64,000 bases of DNA from an uncultured Erwinia sp. (lineage in GTDB: Bacteria > Pseudomonadota > Gammaproteobacteria > Enterobacterales > Enterobacteriaceae), in NCBI GenBank assembly GCA_946221915.1, contig CAMIKG010000005.1, forward strand, positions 62,001 to 126,000, read 5' to 3'. The notes beneath the pieces are model-generated. The model was not told where the DNA came from, searched no databases, and saw only the letters and a program-made list of their open reading frames with translations. The translations under genes were made by a program, and so were the position numbers. Of this stretch, positions 1 through 8,983 are shown in pieces. Position 1 is the first letter of the stretch, and each line of letters starts with the position of its first letter.

Positions 1-82
1 GGCTGGGATGGGGGAGCAAACGGCTCTGCATCTCTGTCGCGTGCTCCCCCTCCCTAACCCTCCCCCACAACGTGGGGGAGGG
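1..82. repeat. GC-rich hairpin repeat, copy 1 (left end cut by window)
   Basis: The first 82 bases match the element at 10548-10651 closely: both have a GGCTGGGATGGGGGAGC block, a CCCCCTCCC block about 30 bases later, and a terminal hairpin. Here the hairpin has an 11-bp perfect stem at 58-68 and 72-82 around loop AAC. The left hairpin present in copy 2 would lie outside the window. It sits just downstream of the MFS transporter gene. It is a dispersed intergenic repeat of unknown name; it could also act as a transcript-end hairpin. Confidence 0.7.
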
Positions 83-110
83 GAGCAGATCGGTGATGCC
101 AGTAACCCCC

Positions 111-1397
111 TTAACTGACCGGCATAGGGTCAGTGCCGGACTTAGGGTTTTTCACCAGCAGCAGTACCAGAATGGCACCCAGCGCCGCGACACCACCCGC
201 CAGCACAAAGGCGCTGTCGAATTTACCAGTGTTCTGCACAATAAAGCCGGTGACAATCGGGCCGACAATACCTGACAGGCTGCCGATCAGGTGGATAAAG
301 CCACTGATGCCGCCGACACGGCTTTTATGCACGACATCCTGGATAATCGCCCAGTAGATCGCCCCGGTGATATACAGGAAGAAGATCGATACCGACATCA
401 ACAGTACGGCAGACGTTACCTCTTTTACCGTACCTGCCAGCGCGACACAAATCGCCGCCGCCAGTAACGAGACCACCAGCACAATCTTGCGCGACAGCAG
501 CAGTTTGCCGGTGATTTTAAATATTTTGTCTGAGATCAGGCCGCCCAGCGCCAGGCCGACGAAGCCGACAATCCACGGGATCATGGTGGTGATGCTCATC
601 GATTTAATATCGAGGTTATGCGCCTGCACCAGATACGCCGGGAACCAGCTGAGGAAGAAGAACAGAATATAGTTGTAGCAAAAGAAGGCGAACGCGGTGA
701 CCAGAATGATCGGCTGTCGCAGGTAGTAGCCGAGGCCATGGGATGCCTGGTTCAGATCCTCTTCTGCGCTGATCGGTTCGTGCTTCAGCTGGTCAATCAG
801 CTCACGCTCTTCGGCAGACACGCGCTTACTTTTCGCCGGATTATCGGCGGAGATAAAGAACCAGATCACCATCCAGACAATGCCGATCGAGGCAATAATC
901 ATAAACGCCGGACGCCAGCCGAAGGAGAGCGCCAGCCAGCCGACAATCGGCCCGGCGACTGCGCCGCCGAGTGGGGAACCGGCGCTGAGAAAGCCCATCG
1001 CGGTAGCCGCCTGTTTTTTCGGGAACCAGCCGTTAATCGCTTTGTTCGCCGAGGCGCAGATCGGCCCTTCCGCCATGCCAAACAGAATGCGCAGGATCAG
1101 CATCGACCAGAAGCCGGTGGCGATCGCCGTCATGCCGCAGAACAGCGACCACATGCCGACCGCCACGCCGAGCACCAGCGTCGGGCCATATTTATCGACC
1201 GCCAGGCCGCCAAGGAAGTTAAACAGCGCGTAGCCGAAGAAGAAGCTGCCGAAAATCATGCCGAACTGTTCGGCATTCAGCATCAGATCTTTTTCGATCA
1301 TTGGCACCGTCAGGGAGAGCGCGACACGATCGAGGTAGTTGATCATGTAGACGAGGAATAACAGCAGGACGATGGTCCAGCGCAGGTTCTTGAACAT
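111..1397 (-). CDS. MFS transporter, anion:cation symporter type (hexuronate/aldonate)
   Basis: A 428-residue protein with about 12 hydrophobic segments. The N-terminal stretch with YMINYLDRVALS and the later RILFGMAEGP and NGWFPKKQ motifs are typical of the ACS family of the major facilitator superfamily, which includes ExuT, GudP and DgoT. It sits in the inner membrane and should import a sugar acid by proton symport. It is the last gene of a minus-strand set with a mannonate-dehydratase-type enzyme and an L-gulonate/L-idonate-type dehydrogenase, so the substrate is probably a hexuronate or aldonate such as mannonate or gulonate (inference from context). The gap to the upstream dehydrogenase gene is about 80 bp, so co-transcription is likely. 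The exact substrate cannot be read from the sequence. Confidence 0.85.
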   Translation of the reverse strand: MFKNLRWTIVLLLFLVYMINYLDRVALSLTVPMIEKDLMLNAEQFGMIFGSFFFGYALFNFLGGLAVDKYGPTLVLGVAVGMWSLFCGMTAIATGFWSMLILRILFGMAEGPICASANKAINGWFPKKQAATAMGFLSAGSPLGGAVAGPIVGWLALSFGWRPAFMIIASIGIVWMVIWFFISADNPAKSKRVSAEERELIDQLKHEPISAEEDLNQASHGLGYYLRQPIILVTAFAFFCYNYILFFFLSWFPAYLVQAHNLDIKSMSITTMIPWIVGFVGLALGGLISDKIFKITGKLLLSRKIVLVVSLLAAAICVALAGTVKEVTSAVLLMSVSIFFLYITGAIYWAIIQDVVHKSRVGGISGFIHLIGSLSGIVGPIVTGFIVQNTGKFDSAFVLAGGVAALGAILVLLLVKNPKSGTDPMPVS

Positions 1398-1480
1398 GAT
1401 GACTCCGGAATAATTATAATATTAGGGTTTCAGGTACAGCATTCCCGGTGCGGGCCAGCGGTGGCTGGCCCGATCGTGGT

Positions 1481-2491
1481 TCAGTCGACTTTCAATACTA
1501 CCTTGCAACAGCTGCGCGGCTGCTTTTCAAACAGCGTCATCGCCTGTTCCACTTCGCTGAGCGCGAAGGTGTGGGTAACCAGTTTTTCTGGCTGGATCAG
1601 TCCCTGTTCCATCCAGCTAATCACCTGCGGGAAGCGCTTGCTGTTCAGCCGCGAGGTAAACAGCGACAGCTCTTTGCTGGTCAGGCTTTGTTGCGTCAGG
1701 GTGCACGGCTCGCCGGAAAAACCGAGCAGGCCGATACGCGCCGCCGGTGACGCCAGCGCCACCGCTTCGTTAAGGATCGCCGGATGGCAGGCGGCATCAA
1801 TAATCAGCGTCGGTTTGACCCCGTCCAGCTGCTGCTCCAGCGGGATTTCACTGTTATCCAGCAGGTGATCCGCGCCGCTCTGCTGCGCCAGCGCCAGGCG
1901 TTCCGCCAGACGATCGACCACAATCACTTCACGGACGCCATACACGCCTTTCAGCACCTGGATGGCGGTGAGTCCCATCGGTCCCGCGCCGTAAATCAGC
2001 GCGATATCGTCAGGCTGTGGCTGCAGGAAGGCGGTGATATTGGCGGCGATGGTGAAGGGTTCCACAAGGCTGGCCAGCGTATCGGGAATGGTTTCCGGCA
2101 GGCGGTATGCGTTGCCTGCGGGAGCCAGCGCATACTGGCTGAAGCCACCGTCGCGATGAACGCCAATCACCTGCAGTTCGCTGCAGACGTTGGGACGGCC
2201 GACGGAGCAGGGGTAGCAGTGACCGCAGCTGACCACCGGGTCTACCGCCACGCGTTCGCCGAGCCGGGCGGCATCCACGCCGTCACCCACGGCGTCAATC
2301 ACGCCAAAGAATTCATGGCCGATCACCCGCGGGTAACGGGCAAATGGGTTGTGGCCGTGCCAGATATGCACATCGGAACCGCAGATGCTGGCGTAGCGTA
2401 CTTTGACCCGCACCTCGCCTGCGGCAGGCTGCGGGATGGCGCGCTGTTGCAGCACCAGCGCACCGGGACGTTCAATCACCACTGCATTCAT
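1481..2491 (-). CDS. rspB: Zinc-dependent sugar-acid dehydrogenase, RspB-like
   Basis: A 336-residue medium-chain dehydrogenase. The catalytic zinc ligands are visible as C37 (CGSD) and H59-E60 (GHE), and the structural zinc site as C89, C92, C95 and C103. The nucleotide-binding turn is GAGPMG. The chosen start is the ATG at 2491 because AGGAGA lies just upstream, and the gene then begins 10 bp after the rspA stop. The open frame extends further upstream into rspA but has no comparable site. RspB-type enzymes paired with RspA are reported to oxidise L-gulonate at C5 in some strains; assigning that reaction here is inference. It forms an operon with the dehydratase gene upstream and the transporter downstream. 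Confidence 0.85.
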   Translation of the reverse strand: MNAVVIERPGALVLQQRAIPQPAAGEVRVKVRYASICGSDVHIWHGHNPFARYPRVIGHEFFGVIDAVGDGVDAARLGERVAVDPVVSCGHCYPCSVGRPNVCSELQVIGVHRDGGFSQYALAPAGNAYRLPETIPDTLASLVEPFTIAANITAFLQPQPDDIALIYGAGPMGLTAIQVLKGVYGVREVIVVDRLAERLALAQQSGADHLLDNSEIPLEQQLDGVKPTLIIDAACHPAILNEAVALASPAARIGLLGFSGEPCTLTQQSLTSKELSLFTSRLNSKRFPQVISWMEQGLIQPEKLVTHTFALSEVEQAMTLFEKQPRSCCKVVLKVD

Positions 2492-2501
2492 TTGCTTCTC
2501 C

Positions 2502-3716
2502 TTACCAGTTCCACAGAGTGCCATCTTCCAGACGGGCGACCGGCAGATACGCCGGTTCATACGGGTATTTCGCCGCCAGTTTTTCATCAAACTCGATACC
2601 GAGCCCTGGCTTGTCGCCTGGATGCATGTAGCCGTGGTCAAAGGTCCAGCTGTGCCGGAACACTTCCATCATCTGTTCGGAGTAACCCATGTACTCCTGT
2701 ACGCCGAAGTTCGGCACCCACAGGTCGAAGTGCAATGCGGCCGCCATGCAAATGGGTGACAGGTCGGACGGGCCGTGTGAGCCGGTACGCACCTGGTACA
2801 GCGAAGCGAAGTCGGCGATGCGGCGCATGCCGGTGATGCCCCCCGCGTGGGTGATGGTGGTGCGAATGTAGTCAATCAGCTGTTCTTCAATCAGCTGTTT
2901 GCAGTCCCAGATGCTGTTAAACACTTCACCGACGGCAATTGGCGTGACGGTGTGCTGGCGGATCAGGCGGAAGCACTCCTGGTTTTCTGCCGGGGTCGGA
3001 TCTTCCATCCAGAACAGGCGGTAATCTTCGACGCTTTTGCCAAAGCGCGCGGCTTCGATCGGCGTCAGGCGGTGGTGCATATCGTGCAGCAGGTGTTCGT
3101 CATAGCCGAATTTGTTGCGGATGGCGTCGAACAGTTTGGGTGTGAAGTCGAGGTATTTTTCCGTTGACCACAGCTGCTCTTCCGGCCAGTTGCCTTTGGT
3201 CGCCGGTTCGTACGCCTGGCCTTTGCCTTTCGCCATGCCATAGGTGGTTTTCATGCCCGGTACGCCGCACTGGGCGCGAATGGCTTTGAAGCCCATCTCT
3301 TTGTGGCGTGCGTAGTCGTCCATCACTTCATCAATGGAGTGGCCGGTGGTGTGGCAGTAGACCATCACGCCGGTGCGCGATGCGCCGCCGAGCAGCTGAT
3401 AAACCGGCATGTTGGCGGCTTTGCCTTTGATGTCCCACAGCGCCATGTCCACGGCGGAAATCGCTGACATGGTGACCGGCCCGCGTCGCCAGTAAGCGCC
3501 TTTGTAGAAGAACTGCCAGATATCTTCGATCTGATGGGCATCGCGGCCGATCAGTTGCGGACAGACGTGATCCTTTAAGTAGGAGGCGACCGGCAATTCG
3601 CGGCCGTTCAGCGTGGCGTCGCCGATCCCGGTAAGCCCTTCATCGGTGGTGATTTTCACCGTTACAAAGTTTCTGCCGGGACAGGTGACAAACACCTCTG
3701 CGTTAACAATTTTCAT
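2502..3716 (-). CDS. rspA: Mannonate dehydratase-type enolase superfamily protein, RspA
   Basis: A 404-residue protein of the D-mannonate dehydratase (ManD) subgroup of the enolase superfamily. The expected catalytic set is intact: R147 and Y159 for the beta-proton face, metal ligands D212, E238 and E264, and H214, H314 and E341 around the active site. Members dehydrate D-mannonate and/or D-gluconate to 2-keto-3-deoxygluconate using Mg2+, although many RspA-like members have low activity and unclear physiological roles. The length matches the family. The start at 3716 has AAGG about 10 bases upstream. It is the first gene of the minus-strand rspA-rspB-transporter set, and its promoter should lie in 3717-3885. 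Confidence 0.9.
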   Translation of the reverse strand: MKIVNAEVFVTCPGRNFVTVKITTDEGLTGIGDATLNGRELPVASYLKDHVCPQLIGRDAHQIEDIWQFFYKGAYWRRGPVTMSAISAVDMALWDIKGKAANMPVYQLLGGASRTGVMVYCHTTGHSIDEVMDDYARHKEMGFKAIRAQCGVPGMKTTYGMAKGKGQAYEPATKGNWPEEQLWSTEKYLDFTPKLFDAIRNKFGYDEHLLHDMHHRLTPIEAARFGKSVEDYRLFWMEDPTPAENQECFRLIRQHTVTPIAVGEVFNSIWDCKQLIEEQLIDYIRTTITHAGGITGMRRIADFASLYQVRTGSHGPSDLSPICMAAALHFDLWVPNFGVQEYMGYSEQMMEVFRHSWTFDHGYMHPGDKPGLGIEFDEKLAAKYPYEPAYLPVARLEDGTLWNW

Positions 3717-3885
3717 CTCACTGACCTTGTGCTGCGTATCGATGAGGAAAAATTACGCGATCTCATACTACCATACAAGTTGCTGTGACAGATTTGGAAG
3801 CGGGATCACGTTGTGGGATTGAGTTTGGGGTGGGGGCTTTTAATGATTCATTTGCGCAGGGGGAGTCGCTTTTAGTGATGTGACT

Positions 3886-3998
3886 GTGCAGGGAACACGG
3901 TCAGCTACGGAAAGACGCAAAAGCTGCCATCCATGGCTGCTCGGCCCGCGCCGTCCATGGCGCGGGACGCTTTCCTCCGCTGACCGTGTTCCCTGCAC
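3886..3998. repeat. 113-bp element bounded by 20-bp perfect inverted repeats
   Basis: The outer arms are 20-bp perfect inverted repeats at 3886-3905 and 3979-3998 (left arm begins GTGCAGGGAACACGG). Inside is a second perfect 8-bp stem, CCCGCGCC at 3945-3952 against GGCGCGGG at 3959-3966, and a GGAAAG/CTTTCC pair at 3909-3914 and 3970-3975. The whole unit can fold as a long branched hairpin. It contains no gene. It resembles short palindromic or MITE-like repeats of enterobacteria, but the family was not identified and no flanking target duplication is evident. Confidence 0.7.
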
Positions 3999-4128
3999 TT
4001 TAAGCTTAAAAGTTGCTGTTTGAGGTGTTGATGTTTTAGATATTGGTGTTTTTTGGGGGCGATTTTACGGATTGCTGCAGTTATTTCCGGTAGGCCCACG
4101 CTATAAGTGGCTTAAGTTTGTCAGCCTG

Positions 4129-4157
4129 CTCGCCTCCTTTGCGTGATAGGAGGCGAG
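4129..4157. terminator. Perfect 10-bp hairpin downstream of yegS
   Basis: CTCGCCTCCT at 4129-4138 pairs perfectly with AGGAGGCGAG at 4148-4157 around a 9-base loop. It lies 30 bp past the yegS stop codon. There is no immediate T-run on either strand, so it may be a weak terminator or an RNA-stabilising hairpin. Confidence 0.45.
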
Positions 4158-4186
4158 TAGTTTGATGCTGTTTTTTACGGGATTTT

Positions 4187-5086
4187 TTATGCCACTAACT
4201 CACACGATGGCGGCAGGCGGCACTGCAGGGCATTTGGCAGCACTTCAATACGGAACTCACTACCGGTCAGCGGTTCGCCATCAAGGTTAAAGGTCATTTC
4301 ATTCGGTGAGCGGATGGTCAGCCACGGCAGTGAGGCGGAGATAATATTGGGATTGTTATCATCACGCGTCAGGCTGTGCAGCAGGGTGGTGAGGATCTCC
4401 TGCGAGGTCACCACGCTCAGCTCCAGCGCGCCATCATTAATCAGCGCCGTCGGGCATAGCCGCTGGCCGCCACCGGCCTGGCGGCCATTGCCGATGCCAA
4501 TTACCAGCGCATCGCCCTGCCATGAAAAGTCCGGGCCGCTGATTTCGCAGCTGTCCGCTTTCAGCTGATCGATACGCAGCAGGCCATGAATAAAGTAGGA
4601 CACGCCGCCCAGAGCGGATTTCAGTTTTTCCGGCGTTTCGGTGGTGATGCGTGTACCAAAACCACCCGTCGCCATATTGATAAAGTAGCGCTGCTGATTG
4701 ACGCAGGCGAGGTCGATGCTGACCGCTTTGCCGATAATCGCCAGGCGCAGCGCCTGCGCCATATCATCCGGGATACCGGCGCTGGTGGCGAAGTCATTGG
4801 CGGTGCCGAGTGGGATAATACCCAGCACCGGCCGTCCGGCGCTGTCCAGTTTTGCCAGTGCGGTGGCGACTTCGTTAATCGTGCCATCGCCGCCGCCTGC
4901 GACCACCGTTTCCGCCTTTAGCGCGACGGCTTCGGCGACGTAACGTTCTGCGTCGCCATGTTCCCACGTGACGCGGACGTCAATCGGGTAACCCTCGTCG
5001 CGCAGCGCCGTAATCGCCGCGCGCAGTTCTTCGTTACCGGCGCCTTTACCATTTAAGATCACCAGCGTAACTGCCTGCTTTGTCAT
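4187..5086 (-). CDS. yegS: Lipid kinase YegS
   Basis: A 299-residue protein of the diacylglycerol kinase catalytic family. The N-terminal LNGKGAGN loop and the GGGDGT nucleotide-binding motif at residues 64-69 are intact, and the C-terminal half has the usual GNGRQAGGG stretch. YegS phosphorylates phosphatidylglycerol in vitro in E. coli; its physiological role is unsettled. The length equals the E. coli protein. It is monocistronic on the minus strand, with hairpins on both sides. Confidence 0.93.
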   Translation of the reverse strand: MTKQAVTLVILNGKGAGNEELRAAITALRDEGYPIDVRVTWEHGDAERYVAEAVALKAETVVAGGGDGTINEVATALAKLDSAGRPVLGIIPLGTANDFATSAGIPDDMAQALRLAIIGKAVSIDLACVNQQRYFINMATGGFGTRITTETPEKLKSALGGVSYFIHGLLRIDQLKADSCEISGPDFSWQGDALVIGIGNGRQAGGGQRLCPTALINDGALELSVVTSQEILTTLLHSLTRDDNNPNIISASLPWLTIRSPNEMTFNLDGEPLTGSEFRIEVLPNALQCRLPPSCELVA

Positions 5087-5190
5087 GATTCTTCCTTTGA
5101 TTGCGCTGGCCGTAATGGCCGGAAAAAGAAAAGGTATAACATATGATAGCGGAAATATTTAGCAGAGAAGTCGCAGTACGGCTGGCGCAT

Positions 5191-5225
5191 AAAAAAGAAA
5201 AACCCGCACGGGGGAGCCGGGCGGG
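5191..5225 (-). terminator. Possible intrinsic terminator after trhP
   Basis: On the minus strand a GC-rich hairpin (CCCGC at 5225-5221 against GCGGG at 5207-5203) is followed by a T-rich run corresponding to 5202-5191. It lies about 135 bp after the trhP stop codon and before the yegS start. The stem is short, so the call is moderate. Confidence 0.45.
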
Positions 5226-5360
5226 CGAATGAGGTGGTTTACGCTTTTGCTTTTTTATTGCTCATTTTTGGCAAGGCAGATACTAGCCATAAAATGCACA
5301 AGGTAATGTGATCGGATTCTAAAATCTGTCACGGAAAGTTAATTTTTCTGCAAGTAATCG

Positions 5361-6695
5361 CTAACCCGCTAGGTTGCGCATTAACAGGGCATAACTCAGG
5401 TCAATCTCTTCCGGGATTGGCAGCCAGACAAAGTGGCCGTTGCCGGGCGCGACAGTAACCGCCTGCGCTTTATTGTTTTCCATCATCTCCAGGCGGAAGG
5501 TGACGTTGCCGGCTGGCGTCATCATCTCCAGGCTGTCACCCACTGAGAATTTATTCTTCACATCCACCAGTGCCAGTGCGCCGCGGCGTTCGCCGGTAAA
5601 TTCACCGACAAACTGCTGGCGCTCGGAGATCGAGTGTCCGGTCTCGTAGCTCTGGTAGCTGTCATGGGTATGACGGCGCAGAAAGCCTTCGGTGTAGCCG
5701 CGATGCGCCAGGCCTTCCAGCGTCTCCAGCAGCGTCGGGTCGAACGGTTTACCTGCTGCGGCGTCATCAATGGCGCGGCGATAGACCTGCGCGGTGCGTG
5801 CGCAGTAGTAGAAGGATTTGGTGCGTCCCTCGATTTTCAGCGAATGCACGCCCATCCTGCTCAGACGCTCGACGTGCGCCACCGCCCGCAGATCTTTCGA
5901 GTTCATGATGTAGGTGCCGTGCTCGTCCTCGAAGGCGGTCATATATTCGCCCGGGCGCTGCGCCTCTTCGATCATAAAGACTTTATCGGTCGGCTGGCCT
6001 GCGCCCAGCGTCGGCTCGACGTTTTTCACCGGGATCGGTTCATACTGATGAACGATATCGCCGACTTCGTTCTCTTTGCCTTCTTCCACTTTGTATTCCC
6101 AGCGGCAGGCATTGGTGCAGGTGCCCTGATTGGGGTCACGTTTATTCAGGTAACCAGAGAGCAGGCAACGGCCGGAGTAAGCCATGCACAGCGCGCCGTG
6201 AACAAAGATCTCCAGTTCCATATCCGGCACCTGTCGGCGGATCTCTTCAATCTCTTCCAGCGACAGTTCGCGCGACAGGATCACGCGCGTCAGCCCCATT
6301 TGCCGCCAGAACTTCACCGTCGCCCAGTTGACCGCGTTGGCCTGTACGGACAGATGGATATCCATCTCCGGGAAGGCTTCGCGCACCATCATAATCAGGC
6401 CAGGGTCGGACATAATCAGCGCGTCGGGGCCCATATCAATCACGGGCTGCAGGTCGCGGACAAAGGTTTTCAGCTTGGCGTTGTGCGGCGCGATATTCAC
6501 CACCACGTAGAATTTCTTGCCCAGCGCATGCGCTTCGTTAATCCCTTTGGCAAGGTTTTCGTGGTTGAATTCGTTATTGCGCACGCGCAGGCTGTAACGT
6601 GGCTGACCGGCATATACCGCATCCGCGCCATAGGCGAAGGCGTAACGCATATTTTTCAGCGTACCGGCCGGAGAGAGGAGTTCCGGTTTAAACAT
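5361..6695 (-). CDS. trhP: tRNA hydroxylation protein TrhP (YegQ, U32 family)
   Basis: A 444-residue protein of the U32 'peptidase' family, whose members act in RNA modification or ubiquinone synthesis. The family signature LEIFVHGALC with SGRC is present, with four cysteines at 170, 177, 193 and 197 that are expected to hold an iron-sulfur cluster. In E. coli TrhP (formerly YegQ) makes the 5-hydroxyuridine at tRNA wobble position 34 that precedes cmo5U, using prephenate-derived metabolism. The length is close to the E. coli protein (about 450 residues). It is a single gene between baeR and yegS, with about 125 bp upstream to baeR. Confidence 0.93.
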   Translation of the reverse strand: MFKPELLSPAGTLKNMRYAFAYGADAVYAGQPRYSLRVRNNEFNHENLAKGINEAHALGKKFYVVVNIAPHNAKLKTFVRDLQPVIDMGPDALIMSDPGLIMMVREAFPEMDIHLSVQANAVNWATVKFWRQMGLTRVILSRELSLEEIEEIRRQVPDMELEIFVHGALCMAYSGRCLLSGYLNKRDPNQGTCTNACRWEYKVEEGKENEVGDIVHQYEPIPVKNVEPTLGAGQPTDKVFMIEEAQRPGEYMTAFEDEHGTYIMNSKDLRAVAHVERLSRMGVHSLKIEGRTKSFYYCARTAQVYRRAIDDAAAGKPFDPTLLETLEGLAHRGYTEGFLRRHTHDSYQSYETGHSISERQQFVGEFTGERRGALALVDVKNKFSVGDSLEMMTPAGNVTFRLEMMENNKAQAVTVAPGNGHFVWLPIPEEIDLSYALLMRNLAG

Positions 6696-6819
6696 GGTTT
6701 TCTCAGTCTGATGTCAGGTCAGAACGGCCGTCGGGCCGCTAGCCAGCGCATACGACGCTGGCCTTATAAAATGTGCGGGGATTGTAGGAGGTCAATACTG
6801 GAATGTAAATTGACGCAGA

Positions 6820-7524
6820 TCAAACCAGGCGACAGATATCCGCTTCCCAGCGGTAACCCATGCCATACACGGCACGAATAAACGGCTGTTCGCTGTCGAG
6901 CGCTTCCAGTTTGCGGCGCAGATTTTTGATATGGCTGTCGATGGTACGGTCGGTCACCACGCGATAGTCATCATACAGATGGTTCAGCAGCTGCTCGCGC
7001 GAGAACACTTTGCCCGGCTCCTGCGCCAGCGTTTTCAGCAGGCGAAACTCGGCGGGGGTGAGATCCAGCGGGCGGTTATCCCAGCTGGCCTGGAAGCGGC
7101 CTTCATCCACCAGCAGCAGCGAGGCTTTCTGCACCTCTTCCGGCGAATGCTTCACCCGGCGCAGAATGGTTTTGACGCGCGCCACCACTTCGCGTGGGCT
7201 GAACGGTTTGCAGATATAGTCGTCAGCGCCAATCTCCAGCCCCAGCAGGCGATCGATCTCTTCGATTTTCGCCGTCACCATTATCACCGGCAACTCGGAG
7301 AAGCGACGCAGTTCGCGGCACAGGGTTAAGCCATCCATGCCGGGCAGCATCAGGTCGAGCAGCATCAGATCGGGCGGCGTCTGCTGCACATAGCTCAGCA
7401 CCTGACTGCCATCGGCAATATGGTGGGTGCGGTAGTTGGACGCCTGTAAATAATCGATTAATAGCTGAGCCAGCTTTGGCTCATCTTCCACGATCAGAAT
7501 GAGTGGTTCGCGATATTCGGTCAT
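6820..7524 (-). CDS. baeR: Response regulator BaeR
   Basis: A 234-residue OmpR/PhoB-type regulator. The receiver domain has the acidic pair in VEDEP, phospho-acceptor D57 (LLDLMLPG) and the lysine in CKPFSP; the C-terminal winged-helix domain has RTIDSHIKNLRRKL. In E. coli BaeR with BaeS responds to envelope stress and activates mdtABC and other efflux genes. It follows baeS on the minus strand with a 76-bp gap. The E. coli pair is packed more tightly, so the gap is a small local difference. Confidence 0.95.
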   Translation of the reverse strand: MTEYREPLILIVEDEPKLAQLLIDYLQASNYRTHHIADGSQVLSYVQQTPPDLMLLDLMLPGMDGLTLCRELRRFSELPVIMVTAKIEEIDRLLGLEIGADDYICKPFSPREVVARVKTILRRVKHSPEEVQKASLLLVDEGRFQASWDNRPLDLTPAEFRLLKTLAQEPGKVFSREQLLNHLYDDYRVVTDRTIDSHIKNLRRKLEALDSEQPFIRAVYGMGYRWEADICRLV

Positions 7525-7600
7525 ATTATTTTTTTACCCCAAAAGCCATCAGGTTGCAGGCAAACCAGCGCGCCTGCACCCTGAAGTATGGCGGGGATAA

Positions 7601-8983
7601 TCAGTGGGTGTCGAGCGGCAATTCTATCTTAATGCGCAGGCCGCCCAAATCAGAGTGGTCTGCACTTAGCGTTCCGCCGTGCGCTTCGGCGATATTTTTG
7701 CAGATGGCCAGCCCCAGCCCGGAGCCGCCGCTGGCGCGGTTGCGTGAGCTTTCGGCGCGATAGAAACGCTCAAAAATTTGCTGGCGCTGCTCATCGGTGA
7801 CGCCGGGGGCGGAATCATCAAAAAACAGCCACAGTTTGTCGGCGTGCTGCTGCAGGGTAATTTTCAGCCCGCCGCCGGCATCGGTGTAACGCAGGCTGTT
7901 TTCCATCAGATTACTGAACAGCTGCATCAGCCGGTCGGCATCGCCGAAGAACGGCGCCTGCTGCGGCAGCGCCAGGCTCAGCGTCAGTTCGCGGTTGGCA
8001 AAACGCGCGCGGAAGCTGCCGCTGACAACTTCCAGCAGCGACACTAAATCGGTGGTGGCTTTACGGTACGCCAGCGCGCCTTCGTCCGACAGTGACAGCT
8101 GATGCAGATCGTCCACCAGCTTGCTCAGGGTGGCGACCTCCATCTGCAGCGAGCTGATGGCTTCCGGCGTCAGCTTGCGCACGCCATCCTGCATCGCTTC
8201 CAGTTCGCCACGCAGGATCGCCAGCGGAGTGCGCAGTTCGTGGGAAATATCGGCCATAAACGCCCGGCGCATGCTCTCGTTTTTCTCCAGTGAACTGGCG
8301 AGGCGGTTAAAGTCCTGCGCCAGCCTCCCCAGTTCATCGTCGCTGCCCACCTCGACGCGGCGTGAGTAATCGCCGCGCGACAGGTGTCGGGTGCCCTCCA
8401 CCAGCCGTTTTACGGGCGCCAGCAGCCCGCGCGACATCAGCCAGGTGACGGCGGCGGCCAGCAGGGTGGAGAGGCCGACAATCAGCCAGCTGGTACGCCG
8501 CTGCTGCTGATCAAAGTTAATGTCGGTGCTGCGGGTCAGCACATCGGCGGGCGAGCCGACCACCCAGCCCACCACCTTGTTGTTGCTGGTGGTGATGCTG
8601 CGCCGTGGTCCCTCGGTGGGCAGCGGGTCGCGCGGCCCCACCAGCACTTTATACTGCTGGTCGATAACCCAGAACTGGGTGCGCCAGCCATGCGGCGGCA
8701 GCGGTTTATTGACGTCCGGGTTCTGCTCCAGCGAGCGCAGAATGGTAAAAATCATCCGGCCGTTGTTGCGCAGGAAATCCCAGTCGCCGTGCTGCTCATA
8801 CTGCTCCGCCAGCGCCTCGCTCAGCAGCTCCAGCCGCTGTTCATTACCGCGTTTGATGTAATCAATAAAGCCGCGCTCAAAGCTGACGCGCACGCCCCAG
8901 TGCATAATAATCAGCACCAGCATGCAGGTGGAAAAGATGGCGAGGAACAGTTTGGCGCTGATGCCGAAGCGCATTTTTCTCAT
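7601..8983 (-). CDS. baeS: Sensor histidine kinase BaeS
   Basis: A 460-residue inner-membrane kinase. Transmembrane segments lie near residues 8-30 and 165-185 around a periplasmic sensing domain, then HAMP, then the dimerisation domain with H248 (ISHELRTPLA), and the ATP-binding domain with N, G1 and G2 boxes (NLMENSLRYTD, SGLGLAI). It phosphorylates BaeR during envelope stress. The start overlaps the mdtD stop by 4 bp, so both are translated from one transcript. Confidence 0.95.
   Translation of the reverse strand: MRKMRFGISAKLFLAIFSTCMLVLIIMHWGVRVSFERGFIDYIKRGNEQRLELLSEALAEQYEQHGDWDFLRNNGRMIFTILRSLEQNPDVNKPLPPHGWRTQFWVIDQQYKVLVGPRDPLPTEGPRRSITTSNNKVVGWVVGSPADVLTRSTDINFDQQQRRTSWLIVGLSTLLAAAVTWLMSRGLLAPVKRLVEGTRHLSRGDYSRRVEVGSDDELGRLAQDFNRLASSLEKNESMRRAFMADISHELRTPLAILRGELEAMQDGVRKLTPEAISSLQMEVATLSKLVDDLHQLSLSDEGALAYRKATTDLVSLLEVVSGSFRARFANRELTLSLALPQQAPFFGDADRLMQLFSNLMENSLRYTDAGGGLKITLQQHADKLWLFFDDSAPGVTDEQRQQIFERFYRAESSRNRASGGSGLGLAICKNIAEAHGGTLSADHSDLGGLRIKIELPLDTH

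Larger units (their letters stand above)
3717..4186. other. Intergenic region between rspA and yegS
   Basis: This 470-bp stretch lies upstream of rspA and downstream of yegS. It holds the inverted-repeat element at 3886-3998 and a hairpin at 4129-4157. A 64-codon open frame on the minus strand (3905-4099) overlaps the inverted-repeat element and has no recognisable protein features, so it is not called. The rspA promoter is expected in 3717-3880, but no convincing -35/-10 pair was identified. Confidence 0.6.

Noticed and set aside
618..1361. 247-codon plus-strand open frame
   Set aside because: It is antisense to the MFS transporter gene and has an unlikely composition (His, Arg and Gln-rich).
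1784..2836. 350-codon plus-strand open frame
   Set aside because: It is antisense to rspB and rspA, both of which have intact active-site motifs.
3905..4099. 64-codon minus-strand open frame
   Set aside because: It overlaps the inverted-repeat element, has a low-complexity Lys/Gln-rich start and no credible ribosome binding site.
5634..6881. 415-codon plus-strand open frame
   Set aside because: It is antisense to trhP and partly baeR, rich in His, Arg and Gln as expected for the complementary strand of GC-rich genes, and has no plausible domain.
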